Positions 47,541-56,149 of a stretch of DNA of 64,000 bases are shown here, one piece after another. The number at the start of each line of letters is the position of its first letter. Position 1 is the first letter of the stretch. Made by a program: the position numbers and the translations under genes. Under the pieces are notes generated by a model. The model searched no databases. It saw only the letters and a program-made list of their open reading frames with translations, and was not told the origin of the DNA. Origin of the DNA: JASTVH01 sp042862465 (GTDB lineage: Bacteria > Pseudomonadota > Gammaproteobacteria > Pseudomonadales > Oleiphilaceae); NCBI GenBank assembly GCA_042862465.1, contig JASTVH010000006.1, positions 186,001 to 250,000 of the forward strand, read 5' to 3'.

Positions 47541-47702
47541 ATGACTTCTTCCCAGCACCAGCCCCACCTGAAAAAATCCGTGGACAACCGTTCCAGGCAG
47601 CTCAATCCGTGTGATCCGGCTTTCTACAAATCTCGTGGTTTTTCCGATGAGAAGGCTGATAGGCACGCCTCTTTATCTCGAATTGCTCCCATCAAATCCT
47701 GA
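47541..47702 (+). CDS. Small protein with DNRSRQLNP motif (island-associated)
   Basis: A 53-codon frame starting MTSSQHQPHLKKSVDNRSRQ and ending IAPIKS. The segment DNRSRQLNPCDPAFYKSRG resembles, from memory, small proteins of plasmids and integrative elements that carry DNRSNQLNPNN followed by an aromatic residue. The ribosome site is weak (gagagcaaat). Function unknown. It sits upstream of the five-gene biosynthetic cluster but is separated by a hairpin, so it is probably an independent gene. Confidence 0.45.
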   Translation: MTSSQHQPHLKKSVDNRSRQLNPCDPAFYKSRGFSDEKADRHASLSRIAPIKS

Positions 47703-47724
47703 GATCCTGACTTAAGGGCCATGG

Positions 47725-47750
47725 CCTCGTGGTGGCTAGCTATCACGAGG
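47725..47750 (+). terminator. Hairpin after the small DNRSRQLNP gene
   Basis: Arms cctcgtggt and atcacgagg (9 bp with one G-T pair) enclose ggctagct, 22 bp after the small gene's stop. There is no T-run, so termination would be weak or need another factor. Confidence 0.4.
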
Positions 47751-47859
47751 ACTCTCCCTAAAGTCGGCGGCTTATTGCCGCATGGATTTAACCTTCTGAT
47801 AGTCAGGCATTCGAGCTTTATCCGGTTTGGTTTGAATAGCCATTTTTTTGGAAAAAATC

Positions 47860-48783
47860 ATGACTGCAAAAATTCTGATTACAGGTTCTTCCGGGCTTGT
47901 CGGCACTTCCCTGATTCACCGTTTTCTTGGACAGGACGTAGAAGTTCGGAAGTTTGATTTAAACGAGAAAAACCCGTTTAAAGGAGATGTTCGAGATCCA
48001 CATAAGGTCCGCCAGGCAGTAGAAGGCTGCGACGGAATTATCCATCTCGCGGCAGTGTCCCGGGTGATTTGGGGGCAGCGAGATCCTGATCTTTGCTGGG
48101 CTACCAATGTTGGCGGGCTCAACAATTTACTGGAAGCAATAGTAGGCCTGGAGCGCAAGCCATGGGTGGTCTTTGCCAGCAGTAGGGAGGTTTACGGTGA
48201 GCCGGATGTCCTGCCTGTGGACGAAACCTGTGCCTTACGTCCGGTCAATGTTTATGGTCGCTCCAAGGTCGAAGGAGAGCGTCTGATCGAAGTTGCCAGG
48301 GCGGCAGGTTTAAGAGCCAGTATCGTTCGCCTATCCAACGTCTATGGCTCTACAGCCGACCATGCAGATCGAGTCATTCCTGCATTTGCCAAGGCTGCCG
48401 CTACAGGCGATACGCTGCACCTTGAAGGTGCGAGTAACACCTTTGACTTTACCCACATAGACGACGTTTCACGGGGTATTTTAGCGCTATCGAAGCGCTT
48501 GATCGACGGGGGTGAGGCGCCGCCCCCCATCCATTTTGTGGGGGGTGTTCCCACGACTCTCGGTGAACTTGCCGAATTGGCGATCGAGCTTGCTGGCAGC
48601 CAATCAGAGATTGCACATGCGGCTCCTCGGAATTTCGATGTTGCCCAGTTTTTTGGTAACCGCTCGAGAGCCGCGGAATTGTTGAACTGGGCTCCCGAGG
48701 TAAGTCTTCGTGAAGGGCTCGCACGACTCATAAACGCCTATCGCAAAGGATGTATTGCCTCAAAGCGGGAGATCGCATCCTAA
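47860..48783 (+). CDS. NAD-dependent epimerase/dehydratase (sugar-nucleotide type)
   Basis: The 307-residue extended SDR has the NAD-binding motif GSSGLVGTS, HLAAVSRV, a serine pair in FASSREVYG and the catalytic YGRSK (YxxxK). The VYGEPD and RLSNVYG blocks are typical of UDP-glucose/GDP-sugar epimerases and dehydratases. The ATG at 47860 is preferred over an upstream TTG. It begins a five-gene cluster; the stop TAA overlaps the next ATG by one base. It probably prepares an activated sugar for the downstream glycosyltransferase. Confidence 0.85.
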   Translation: MTAKILITGSSGLVGTSLIHRFLGQDVEVRKFDLNEKNPFKGDVRDPHKVRQAVEGCDGIIHLAAVSRVIWGQRDPDLCWATNVGGLNNLLEAIVGLERKPWVVFASSREVYGEPDVLPVDETCALRPVNVYGRSKVEGERLIEVARAAGLRASIVRLSNVYGSTADHADRVIPAFAKAAATGDTLHLEGASNTFDFTHIDDVSRGILALSKRLIDGGEAPPPIHFVGGVPTTLGELAELAIELAGSQSEIAHAAPRNFDVAQFFGNRSRAAELLNWAPEVSLREGLARLINAYRKGCIASKREIAS

Positions 48784-51134
48784 TGAAAATAGTCAAAGTC
48801 ATCCATGGCTACCCCATGCGCTATAACGCCGGTTCAGAAGTCTATAGCCAGACACTTTGTCATGGGCTCGCTGAACGTCACGAAGTACATGTGTTCACCC
48901 GGGAAGAAGATTCCTTTGCGCCCGACTTCCGGTTGCGCACAGAACGGGACCCTGACGACCCCAGAATTACCATCCACCTCGTAAACAACCCGCGACTGAA
49001 GGATCGCTACCGGGCCACGGGTATTGATCAGCGCTTTGCGGAGGTACTGGATAAGGTTCAGCCCGATCTGGTTCATGTAGGGCACCTTAATCATCTATCC
49101 ACCTCTTTGCTACGTGAGGCTGCCCTGCGGGATATCCCTATTATCTATACGCTCCACGATTACTGGATCATGTGTCCCCGTGGGCAATTTATGCAAACCT
49201 CGCCTAAAGACCCAACCGATCTTTGGGCTGCTTGTGACGGCCAAGACGACCGTAAATGCGCTGAACGCTGTTATTCCCGCTATTTCAGTGGTGCGCCAGA
49301 TGAATATGAGGCGGATGTCGCTTACTGGTCTGATTGGGTAGGGCGGCGTATGCGGCATGTCGGTGAAATGACGGAACTGGTTGATCTCTTTGTGGCACCC
49401 GCCCGCTACCTGAGTAACCGTTACCGCGAGGACTTTGGCTTACCTCAGGGAAAACTGGTTTACCTGGATTACGGCTTTGACCGGGCCCGAATGGCCGGTA
49501 GGGAAAGACCGTCCGGAGAGCCTTTTACTTTTGGCTACATCGGCACACAAATTCCCGCGAAAGGAATTCATGACCTGATTCGAGCATTTGGCCGCCTTGA
49601 AGGTAGTGCAATGCTGAGAATCTGGGGGAAACCGCGAGGGCAGGATACTGAAGCGCTGAAGGGGATGATCGCTGCACTACCGGAAGGACTGAGCGAACGT
49701 GTTGAGTGGTGCCCCGAGTACAGGAATCAGCACCTGGTACCGGATGTGTTCAATCGCTGTGATGCCATCGTCGTGCCGTCCGTATGGGTGGAGAATTCCC
49801 CACTGGTTATTCATGAGGCGCAGCAGGCCCGTGTGCCGGTAATAACAGCGAATGCTGGTGGCATGGCCGAGTACGTAGAGCATGAAGTCAACGGGCTTCT
49901 CTTCGAACATCGGTCCTTCACGGCTTTATCGGATCAGATGCAACGTCTTCTTGATGACCCGGATCTGGCTGGAAGACTGGGTGATCGAGGTTATCTGTTC
50001 AGCGACACGGGGGATATCCCTGACATCGGAGCCCATGTTGAGGAAATAGAGAAACTGTATGAGCAGGTTTTACGGAGGCGTGACAGTACACGCATTCAGC
50101 ATAATCCTGGGCCGTGGCGCATTACCTTTGATACGAATCCCGACACCTGCAACATGAAATGCATCATGTGTGAGGATCATTCGCCGCACAGTCAGACGCA
50201 AAGCCAGCGTAAAAAAGAAGGCCGACCACGGCGCCTCATGCCCTTTGAGATGATCGAAAAGGTCATCGCCGATGCAGCTCCCAATGGGCTGCAGGAAATT
50301 ATCCCTTCAACAATGGGTGAGCCGCTTCTATACAAACAGTTTGAGGGCATCCTGGAGCTCTGTGAACGCTACGGAGTCAAACTCAATTTAACCACCAATG
50401 GGACCTTTCCTCGACTAGGTGCTCAGGCTTGGGCCGAAAAGATCGTGCCAGTCACTTCGGACGTCAAATTCTCCTGGAATGGGGCCACCAAAGAAACCCA
50501 TGAGAGGATCATGCTGGGCGCCCGATGGGAGACAGTACTTGAGAATTTGCGCACCTTTATTTCCGTTCGTGACGCACAGGCAAGTGACGGTGGAAATCGG
50601 TGTCGAGTTACCCTGCAATTAACCTTTCTGGAAGCCAATGTGGCAGAACTCGCAGACATCGTTCGGCTCGCCATAGAGTGCGGTGTGGACAGGGTAAAAG
50701 GGCACCACCTTTGGGCGCACTTTAAAGAAATTGATGATCAATCCATGCGGCGTAGCCGGGAATCGATACTGCGCTGGAATAAAGCCGTTATCGAAGCACG
50801 GGCTGCAGCTTCAGCAGCTACATTGCCCAATGGGCGTTATATTTTGCTTGAGAACATCTTTTTATTGGACGAAACGGCAACTGAAAATCTCGCTCCTGAA
50901 GGGGCCTGTCCTTTTCTGGGACAGGAAGCCTGGATCAGCGCTCAGGGGCGCTTCAACCCCTGCTGTGCGCCTGATCAGCAGCGCAAAACACTCGGTGACT
51001 TTGGCAACCTGAACGAAAAGCCGTTTATGGAGATCTGGAATGGTAAAGCCTATCGTGAACTAGCCACGACTTACCGTAATCGGAGCCTATGCCGGGGTTG
51101 TAATATGCGGAAGCCGGCTGGGGGTGGTGCGTGA
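48783..51134 (+). CDS. Glycosyltransferase family 4 - radical SAM/SPASM fusion
   Basis: The 783-residue protein joins two enzymes. Residues 1-430 form a GT-B glycosyltransferase with a GT4-type E-x7-E motif (VENSPLVIHEA, E337 and E345) and YIGTQIPAKG. Residues 445-783 are a radical SAM domain with the cluster motif C456-x3-C460-x2-C463 and GEPLLY, followed by a cysteine-rich C-terminal region (CPFLGQ, NPCCAPD, LCRGCNMR) that looks like SPASM auxiliary-cluster ligands. Such radical SAM enzymes modify peptides or sugars. The fusion implies that sugar transfer and radical chemistry act on one product. The substrate is unknown. Confidence 0.85.
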   Translation: MKIVKVIHGYPMRYNAGSEVYSQTLCHGLAERHEVHVFTREEDSFAPDFRLRTERDPDDPRITIHLVNNPRLKDRYRATGIDQRFAEVLDKVQPDLVHVGHLNHLSTSLLREAALRDIPIIYTLHDYWIMCPRGQFMQTSPKDPTDLWAACDGQDDRKCAERCYSRYFSGAPDEYEADVAYWSDWVGRRMRHVGEMTELVDLFVAPARYLSNRYREDFGLPQGKLVYLDYGFDRARMAGRERPSGEPFTFGYIGTQIPAKGIHDLIRAFGRLEGSAMLRIWGKPRGQDTEALKGMIAALPEGLSERVEWCPEYRNQHLVPDVFNRCDAIVVPSVWVENSPLVIHEAQQARVPVITANAGGMAEYVEHEVNGLLFEHRSFTALSDQMQRLLDDPDLAGRLGDRGYLFSDTGDIPDIGAHVEEIEKLYEQVLRRRDSTRIQHNPGPWRITFDTNPDTCNMKCIMCEDHSPHSQTQSQRKKEGRPRRLMPFEMIEKVIADAAPNGLQEIIPSTMGEPLLYKQFEGILELCERYGVKLNLTTNGTFPRLGAQAWAEKIVPVTSDVKFSWNGATKETHERIMLGARWETVLENLRTFISVRDAQASDGGNRCRVTLQLTFLEANVAELADIVRLAIECGVDRVKGHHLWAHFKEIDDQSMRRSRESILRWNKAVIEARAAASAATLPNGRYILLENIFLLDETATENLAPEGACPFLGQEAWISAQGRFNPCCAPDQQRKTLGDFGNLNEKPFMEIWNGKAYRELATTYRNRSLCRGCNMRKPAGGGA

Positions 51135-52162
51135 CCTATCCCAATCATAACGCCCGAGGCATCCGTGCCTCATTTCAAGCTGATGGCTTTGCTTGTGACC
51201 CTGGGGTGTTATTAAGTCGACAAGTTCATGACTTGCAAACAATGGCCGAATCAGGCATCGCCGATGCATCGAAGGCTAACCAGCTTCAATTAGAAAAAAT
51301 GAAAAACCTTGCTTCTGCATGGGGAATCAATAGCACTTTTGTAAAGGCTATGGTGACGGCGGTCATGCCGCAACTCAAAGCAGTGGCAAGCAAGGTGGCA
51401 GAGGTTCACCCACAGCCTGTTGATGCCACTCTTTTTATAAAATCTCCTTGGGCAAGGAGTGCAACCCATGCTCATCAGGATATTGCGTACAGGTGGAATC
51501 GAGGGCCGGAAGCTCGCTATGGCTTGACCACCTGGCTGGCACTTGATGATATTTGTGTGGAAAAAGGAGGGGTACTTTCGTTTTTACCTGGATCACACTA
51601 CAAAAAGATCAGTGTGCGCCAGGACTTTCTCGCCTCTGAGTTTCGTGATCACGCAACAAGCGATGAATGGGCGGAGTGCGCAATTCCTGTTCCTGTCACA
51701 GCTGGAGATGTGGTGATTTTTGATGCACAAACCTGGCATGCAGCAGATGCATTTACGGGGCAGGGTGCTCGTCGTGTGCTGGCAGTCCGTTGGTCTTATG
51801 CAGACCAATACGAGAGAAGAATTGAGATTCCTGTTCCCCGAGTTGATCCCGAATGCTTTGGAATAGACACATCGGGGAACCTATTACTCGATGCTTTTTT
51901 TCGTGCTTACCCCACATTACCTGTCTTCGAGCAAGCAGATACGTTAGCAGAAAAAATCGAGGTAATGCTTGATTGGTGTAGCTCCAATAATGAGCCTGTA
52001 TACCCTCTTGCCCAACAAGTGCTAGAAGACCTCGTCCAGGCGTTAAAAATTGAGTCAACTCATGGTGCTCGCCCTAATCCGGATCTTTGGTTGGGTGTGA
52101 GAGATCGGGTTATTCCCGCCCTCAGTGCCAGGTTCGAGAAGAGGAGGAGTTCGCATGAGTGA
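51131..52162 (+). CDS. Phytanoyl-CoA dioxygenase (PhyH)-family Fe(II)/2-oxoglutarate oxygenase
   Basis: The 343-residue protein has the facial-triad pattern: HQD in THAHQDIAYRW and the distal histidine in IFDAQTWHAADA, with a downstream arginine in RRVLAVRWSY for 2-oxoglutarate. This is the PhyH family, whose bacterial members hydroxylate small molecules or lipid-linked intermediates in biosynthetic clusters. The GTG start overlaps the preceding stop by 4 bp (GTGA), and its own end overlaps the next start by 8 bp. The sequence is less GC-rich than the core genes. Confidence 0.83.
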   Translation: MTYPNHNARGIRASFQADGFACDPGVLLSRQVHDLQTMAESGIADASKANQLQLEKMKNLASAWGINSTFVKAMVTAVMPQLKAVASKVAEVHPQPVDATLFIKSPWARSATHAHQDIAYRWNRGPEARYGLTTWLALDDICVEKGGVLSFLPGSHYKKISVRQDFLASEFRDHATSDEWAECAIPVPVTAGDVVIFDAQTWHAADAFTGQGARRVLAVRWSYADQYERRIEIPVPRVDPECFGIDTSGNLLLDAFFRAYPTLPVFEQADTLAEKIEVMLDWCSSNNEPVYPLAQQVLEDLVQALKIESTHGARPNPDLWLGVRDRVIPALSARFEKRRSSHE

Positions 52163-53831
52163 TTGGCGCAACTTACGTCCTGCCGCCTGCAAAACTCATC
52201 ATATCAATCCTGAAGGGCAGCCTGCCTATAGCGAGCGGTTTGATGAAGTGTTGGCTTTCCATCCGCCAGGCTTGGCGCCTGTTCTGCGTGACTTGGCGGC
52301 ATGGCACATCAACCCTGACGGCACGGCGGCCTATTCTCGCCGCTTTTTAAAGACCTTTGGATTCTATGGTGGAATTGCCGCAGTTTGTGATGAGTCCGGC
52401 TGGCACCACATTGATGCATCTGCTGAGGAAATCTACTCACAGCGGTATGCATGGTGTGGCAATTTTCAGGAAAGGCGATGCACGGTGCGTCAACATACTG
52501 GTTTGTACTGCCACATTAATGAGCTAGGTGCTGAAATATCTGATACTCACTGGCGCTATGCCGGTGACTATCGTGATGGTCTTGCGGTTGTGCAGGCAGA
52601 GGATGGTAAATCTACGCATGTGGATTTACAGGGTCGTCCCACTCATGGTCACTGGTTTCTTGACTTGGATGTTTACCACAAGGGTTTTGCGCGAGCCCGT
52701 GACGACGCAGGATGGATGCACATCGACAGCAACGGAGCTGCAGCCTATAAAAGGCGCTTTGCTGCAGTTGAGCCCTTCTATAACGGGCAGGCGCGGGTAG
52801 AGCGTCTTGATGGTGGGCGGGAGATAATTTCAGAAGCAGGAAAAACGCTAATTACGTTGTGCCTCCCACGCCAGTCAGAATTCGCGGCATTGTCTGGCGA
52901 TATGGTGGGGTTCTGGAAAACGCAGACGATAGCTACTGCCATTGAACTGGGTATCCCTGAAGTACTCCCGCTCCAGGAGGCCGGTATTTCTGGGCAATGT
53001 GGCCTCTCCTCCCAGTCCACTCGCCGGCTCATGCGCGCACTTGAAGAACTGCATATCGCTTATCACGCGGATAAAAGCTGGCACCTCACTGCGCGCGGCG
53101 AATTTCTACGGGCTGATCACCGGATGACTCTGGCCGATGCCGCCCTTGAATACGCTGGCCCACTATCTGCTATGTGGTCCTCACTGACACAAGCCCTGCG
53201 CATTGATGGGAACTGGAAAGTACCTGATGTCTTCGGTGAAGTGGCTCAGAATTCAAAACGCGTGGCATCACACCATCGCATGCTGCGAAGCTATGCCCGT
53301 CATGATTATCCCGCTGTCTCAAGAAGTCTAGGGCTTCGTGGGAATGAACATATCCTCGATGCAGGTGGAGGCCTGGGTACGCTGGCCAACTTAATGCTGG
53401 ATGCGCACCCGGGAATAAAGGTAACGGTCCTGGACCGAAGTGAAGTCATTGCGCAGGGCAGTCATGAACAACCAGAGCGTGATGGGCTTAAGTGGAAAGG
53501 AGTGGACCTTTTTCAGCCATGGGGCGTGGAGGCTGACGGTGTGATTTTGTCCCGGGTTCTCCATGACTGGAATGATGCCGATGCCATACAGATTCTGCGC
53601 CATGCCAGGGCGTCATTGTCAGCGGGTGGCCGTTTATATGTGGTGGAAATGCTGTTGCCTGAAGAGGGCGGATCGGGAGGCCTTTGTGATTTGCACTTGT
53701 TGATGGCGACAGGGGGAGAGGAGCGAACAGCAAGCCAGTACCAGAAGCTTCTTGAAGTATCCGGCTTTGAGTTTTTTCAGGTTAAGAATCTGGCAGCGTT
53801 GCCTTCTGTATTGGTGGGGATAGCCAAATGA
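52155..53831 (+). CDS. WG-repeat protein fused to O-methyltransferase
   Basis: The 558-residue protein has two parts. Residues 1-230 hold about five WG-like repeats (WHINPDGTAAYSRRF, WHHIDASAEEIYSQRY, WMHIDSNGAAAYKRRF), a beta-rich, possibly binding, domain. Residues 245-558 match plant-/ActMT-like O-methyltransferases: a dimerisation helix-turn-helix (CGLSSQSTRRLMRAL), the SAM motif LDAGGGLGTLA and the catalytic-histidine stretch RVLHDWNDADA. The ATG at 52155 follows GAGGAGGAG. It overlaps both neighbours, so it belongs to the same transcript. Confidence 0.82.
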   Translation: MSDWRNLRPAACKTHHINPEGQPAYSERFDEVLAFHPPGLAPVLRDLAAWHINPDGTAAYSRRFLKTFGFYGGIAAVCDESGWHHIDASAEEIYSQRYAWCGNFQERRCTVRQHTGLYCHINELGAEISDTHWRYAGDYRDGLAVVQAEDGKSTHVDLQGRPTHGHWFLDLDVYHKGFARARDDAGWMHIDSNGAAAYKRRFAAVEPFYNGQARVERLDGGREIISEAGKTLITLCLPRQSEFAALSGDMVGFWKTQTIATAIELGIPEVLPLQEAGISGQCGLSSQSTRRLMRALEELHIAYHADKSWHLTARGEFLRADHRMTLADAALEYAGPLSAMWSSLTQALRIDGNWKVPDVFGEVAQNSKRVASHHRMLRSYARHDYPAVSRSLGLRGNEHILDAGGGLGTLANLMLDAHPGIKVTVLDRSEVIAQGSHEQPERDGLKWKGVDLFQPWGVEADGVILSRVLHDWNDADAIQILRHARASLSAGGRLYVVEMLLPEEGGSGGLCDLHLLMATGGEERTASQYQKLLEVSGFEFFQVKNLAALPSVLVGIAK

Positions 53832-54505
53832 CCAAGTTAGCATATCAACATTACTCCGTTACCGCCGATCTGCTAGAAAAAGTGCCCTCTGATCAACCTG
53901 TCGTGGTACTGCTTCGGCATTCGATTCGGGACGAACTGCCGCCGGACGGTATTGGCTATATGCTTCCCATTACCGAAGAGGGGAAGCAGCAGGGGGAAAA
54001 ACTTGGTCAAATATTGGGCGATCGCTTAAAAACGTTGCACAGTAGTCCGCTGGCGCGATGTTTAGAAACAGCTGATGCCCTCAATAAGGGCGCTGGGTTG
54101 GAACTACCCATCACCGAAGACCGATTGCTTGGCGATCCCGGGGTGTTTGTTATTGATGGCGAATTAGCCTGGTCTAATTGGGAGCGGCTTGGTTCTAAAG
54201 GGGTCATGCGACACTTGATCACGGAGAATGATGCTCTTCCTGGTATGGCGCGACCCGGTGAGGCGGCTCATCGCTTGGTGAGTCATATGCTGGCAGCCTC
54301 AGAGAATAGAGTGGGGATGCATGTTTTCGTCACGCACGACTCTTTGGTGATGGCCACCGCAGCACGTTTACTGTGGGAGCCGCTGGATCAGGGGGCTTAC
54401 CCGGACTACCTTGAAGGCGTTTTTTTCTGGCAGGGCGATGGTGGTATTCATACTGCGTACAGAAGCTGGTTCTCTGTTAGAGAGCCGACTCTAGCTGGTC
54501 TATAA
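53828..54505 (+). CDS. Histidine phosphatase-family protein
   Basis: The 225-residue protein has the catalytic RH motif in VVLLRHSIRDE, a second histidine in VFVTHDSLVMA and the arginine block SSPLARCLETADAL. This is the phosphoglycerate-mutase-like branch. Members dephosphorylate sugars, nucleotides or peptides. The ATG overlaps the methyltransferase stop by 4 bp, making it the last gene of the five-gene cluster. It may remove phosphate from a pathway intermediate. Confidence 0.82.
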   Translation: MTKLAYQHYSVTADLLEKVPSDQPVVVLLRHSIRDELPPDGIGYMLPITEEGKQQGEKLGQILGDRLKTLHSSPLARCLETADALNKGAGLELPITEDRLLGDPGVFVIDGELAWSNWERLGSKGVMRHLITENDALPGMARPGEAAHRLVSHMLAASENRVGMHVFVTHDSLVMATAARLLWEPLDQGAYPDYLEGVFFWQGDGGIHTAYRSWFSVREPTLAGL

Positions 54506-54658
54506 CACGTCAACTATTACTGGAACTGCACCGCACCGAGCTGGCAGCCAGGGCCAGCACAACCTCTTGTTCACGCAGGAGGTTGGCTTCGAAAGCATTA
54601 CTATGGCCAATAATGAATGATCTGATTATACGATCCTAAAACTTTTCAAACCTATATC

Positions 54659-54710
54659 ACCTCTGTGAACCAGGGTACTGACAGTGCCTTCCCTCCCAAT
54701 TCACAGAGGT
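54659..54710 (+). promoter_or_regulatory. Leader hairpin covering a ribosome-binding site
   Basis: A perfect 11-bp inverted repeat, acctctgtgaa (54659-54669) and ttcacagaggt (54700-54710), with a 30-nt loop. The right arm contains AGAGG, the Shine-Dalgarno sequence for the ATG at 54719. Folding of the RNA would hide it, so the structure may control translation; a protein binding the palindrome in DNA is the alternative. Confidence 0.5.
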
Positions 54711-54718
54711 AATTTCCA

Positions 54719-55069
54719 ATGTCTCAACAATGCCCCAACTGCCTGTCCCGGCGGATTGGCAAGAATAACTACGGCAAGAAAACCGCTGGTGTGGTCGGTG
54801 CATCTGCAGGCGCCTATGGTGGGTTTGCTGCTGCGACAGCCGGTGCTCGAGCAGGTGCCACGCTGGGTATAGTTGCCGGACCCGTCGGCGCAACGGTCGG
54901 CGGCATCGGTGGTGCCGTCATCGGTGCACTGCTGGGAAGCGCCACTGGCGCTTCCGCTGGCGTAATCCTGGGCGACGTCCTCGATGAGCGTGTGCTCGAC
55001 AACTACCGCTGCCTTGATTGCAGCTATTCCTTCAGTGTCGATCCTGACTCCCGAGACGACATCCGTTAA
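54719..55069 (+). CDS. Zinc-ribbon / glycine-zipper protein
   Basis: The 116-residue protein has a split zinc ribbon: CPNC near residue 5 and CLDC near residue 99. Between them is a long Gly/Ala-rich hydrophobic stretch (about 25-85, AGVVGASAGAYGGF and IGGAVIGALLGSATGASAG) of glycine-zipper type that could enter a membrane. The function is unknown. It leads the mobile-element module and is preceded by the RBS-covering hairpin. It is 31 bp upstream of the DUF932 gene. Confidence 0.65.
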   Translation: MSQQCPNCLSRRIGKNNYGKKTAGVVGASAGAYGGFAAATAGARAGATLGIVAGPVGATVGGIGGAVIGALLGSATGASAGVILGDVLDERVLDNYRCLDCSYSFSVDPDSRDDIR

Positions 55070-55100
55070 TTCCCCTCGCGTATTTCTAAGGAGAACAACC

Positions 55101-56063
55101 ATGGCTCATCTCATCGAGCAAATGGCCTACGTTGGCCAAACCCCCTGGCATGGCTTGGGGAATGAACTGACTTCCAATCAACCCCTGGAGGTCTGGGCTA
55201 AACAAGCTGGCCTGGACTGGCAGATTCAGGAAAGCCCGGTCCGATATGTCACCAATTCCGGTGGCACTCTGGGCGAGATCCTGTCCTACCCGGATTCCAA
55301 GGTGCTTTACCGCTCGGATACCAAGGCTCCGCTGTCGGTCGTCGGTAATCGCTTCAAAGTGGTCCAGCCTGAGGAAATCCTGGAGTTCTACCGGGATCTA
55401 ACGGAGGTTTCCGGTTTTGAGCTAGAAACGGCTGGCGTGCTGAAAGGTGGCCGGAAAATGTGGGCACTCGCCCGTACCGGCCAAACTGGCATGCTCAAGG
55501 GCAACGACCAGACCAATGCATACGTGCTGCTGGCAACCGCCTGTGACGGCACCATGGCAACCACTGCTCAGTTCACCAGTATTCGAGTGGTGTGCAATAA
55601 CACTCTCGCCGTCGCCTTGAAGGGCTCCACCGCCAGCGCCGTCAAGGTGAAGCACAACACGGCCTTCGATGCGGACCTGGTAAAGAAACAGCTTGGAATC
55701 TCGGTCAGTGCGTGGGACGACTTCATGTATCGACTGAAGACTCTGAGCGAGCGAAAGGTGAAGACCACTGAGGCCAGAAACTACTTCCTCAAGGTGTTCA
55801 CCGATGATTCCGGAAGTGGTGTTTGCAAAACTAACGAGCGATCCATGGCGAAGTCTCTAGGTCTGTATGAAGGCGAGGGTATGGGTGCAAACCTAGCGTC
55901 GTCAGAAGGTACGGCCTATGGCCTGTTGAACGCTGTTACCGAGTTCATCGACCACCAGCGCCGGGCCAAAACCGTCGACCACCGGCTGGATTCCGCCTGG
56001 TTCGGAACCGGTGCCGCTGTTAAGAACCGTGCATTAGAGCAGGCCATATCACTTGTGGCCTGA
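55101..56063 (+). CDS. DUF932 domain protein (mobile-element associated)
   Basis: The 320-residue protein matches the DUF932 pattern: TPWHGLG near residue 14, KVLYRSDTKAPLSVVGNRFKVVQP, RKMWALARTG and FTSIRVVCNNTLAVAL. These proteins are widespread on plasmids, phages and integrative elements, with unknown biochemistry, often beside recombinases. The ATG at 55101 has AAGGAGA; a longer frame from 54984 overlaps the previous gene and is rejected. A strong terminator follows. Confidence 0.82.
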   Translation: MAHLIEQMAYVGQTPWHGLGNELTSNQPLEVWAKQAGLDWQIQESPVRYVTNSGGTLGEILSYPDSKVLYRSDTKAPLSVVGNRFKVVQPEEILEFYRDLTEVSGFELETAGVLKGGRKMWALARTGQTGMLKGNDQTNAYVLLATACDGTMATTAQFTSIRVVCNNTLAVALKGSTASAVKVKHNTAFDADLVKKQLGISVSAWDDFMYRLKTLSERKVKTTEARNYFLKVFTDDSGSGVCKTNERSMAKSLGLYEGEGMGANLASSEGTAYGLLNAVTEFIDHQRRAKTVDHRLDSAWFGTGAAVKNRALEQAISLVA

Positions 56064-56092
56064 GCCAATCCCACAAATCTCAAAACCGCCAT

Positions 56093-56130
56093 AAAGCCCG
56101 CCGGAGCCTGATGCTCTGGCGGGCTTTTTT
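56093..56130 (+). terminator. Rho-independent terminator after the DUF932 gene
   Basis: Near-perfect stem aaagcccgccggagc / gctctggcgggcttt around a ctgat loop, followed by T residues. It lies 30 bp after the DUF932 stop and just before the ribosome site of the next gene, so it may attenuate transcription into it. Confidence 0.85.
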
Positions 56131-56149
56131 ATGTCTGGAGGATAACGCC

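Noticed and set aside
49110..49358. Minus-strand frames inside the glycosyltransferase-radical SAM gene
   Set aside because: The plus-strand gene is continuous and carries motifs of both domains; the antisense frames show none.
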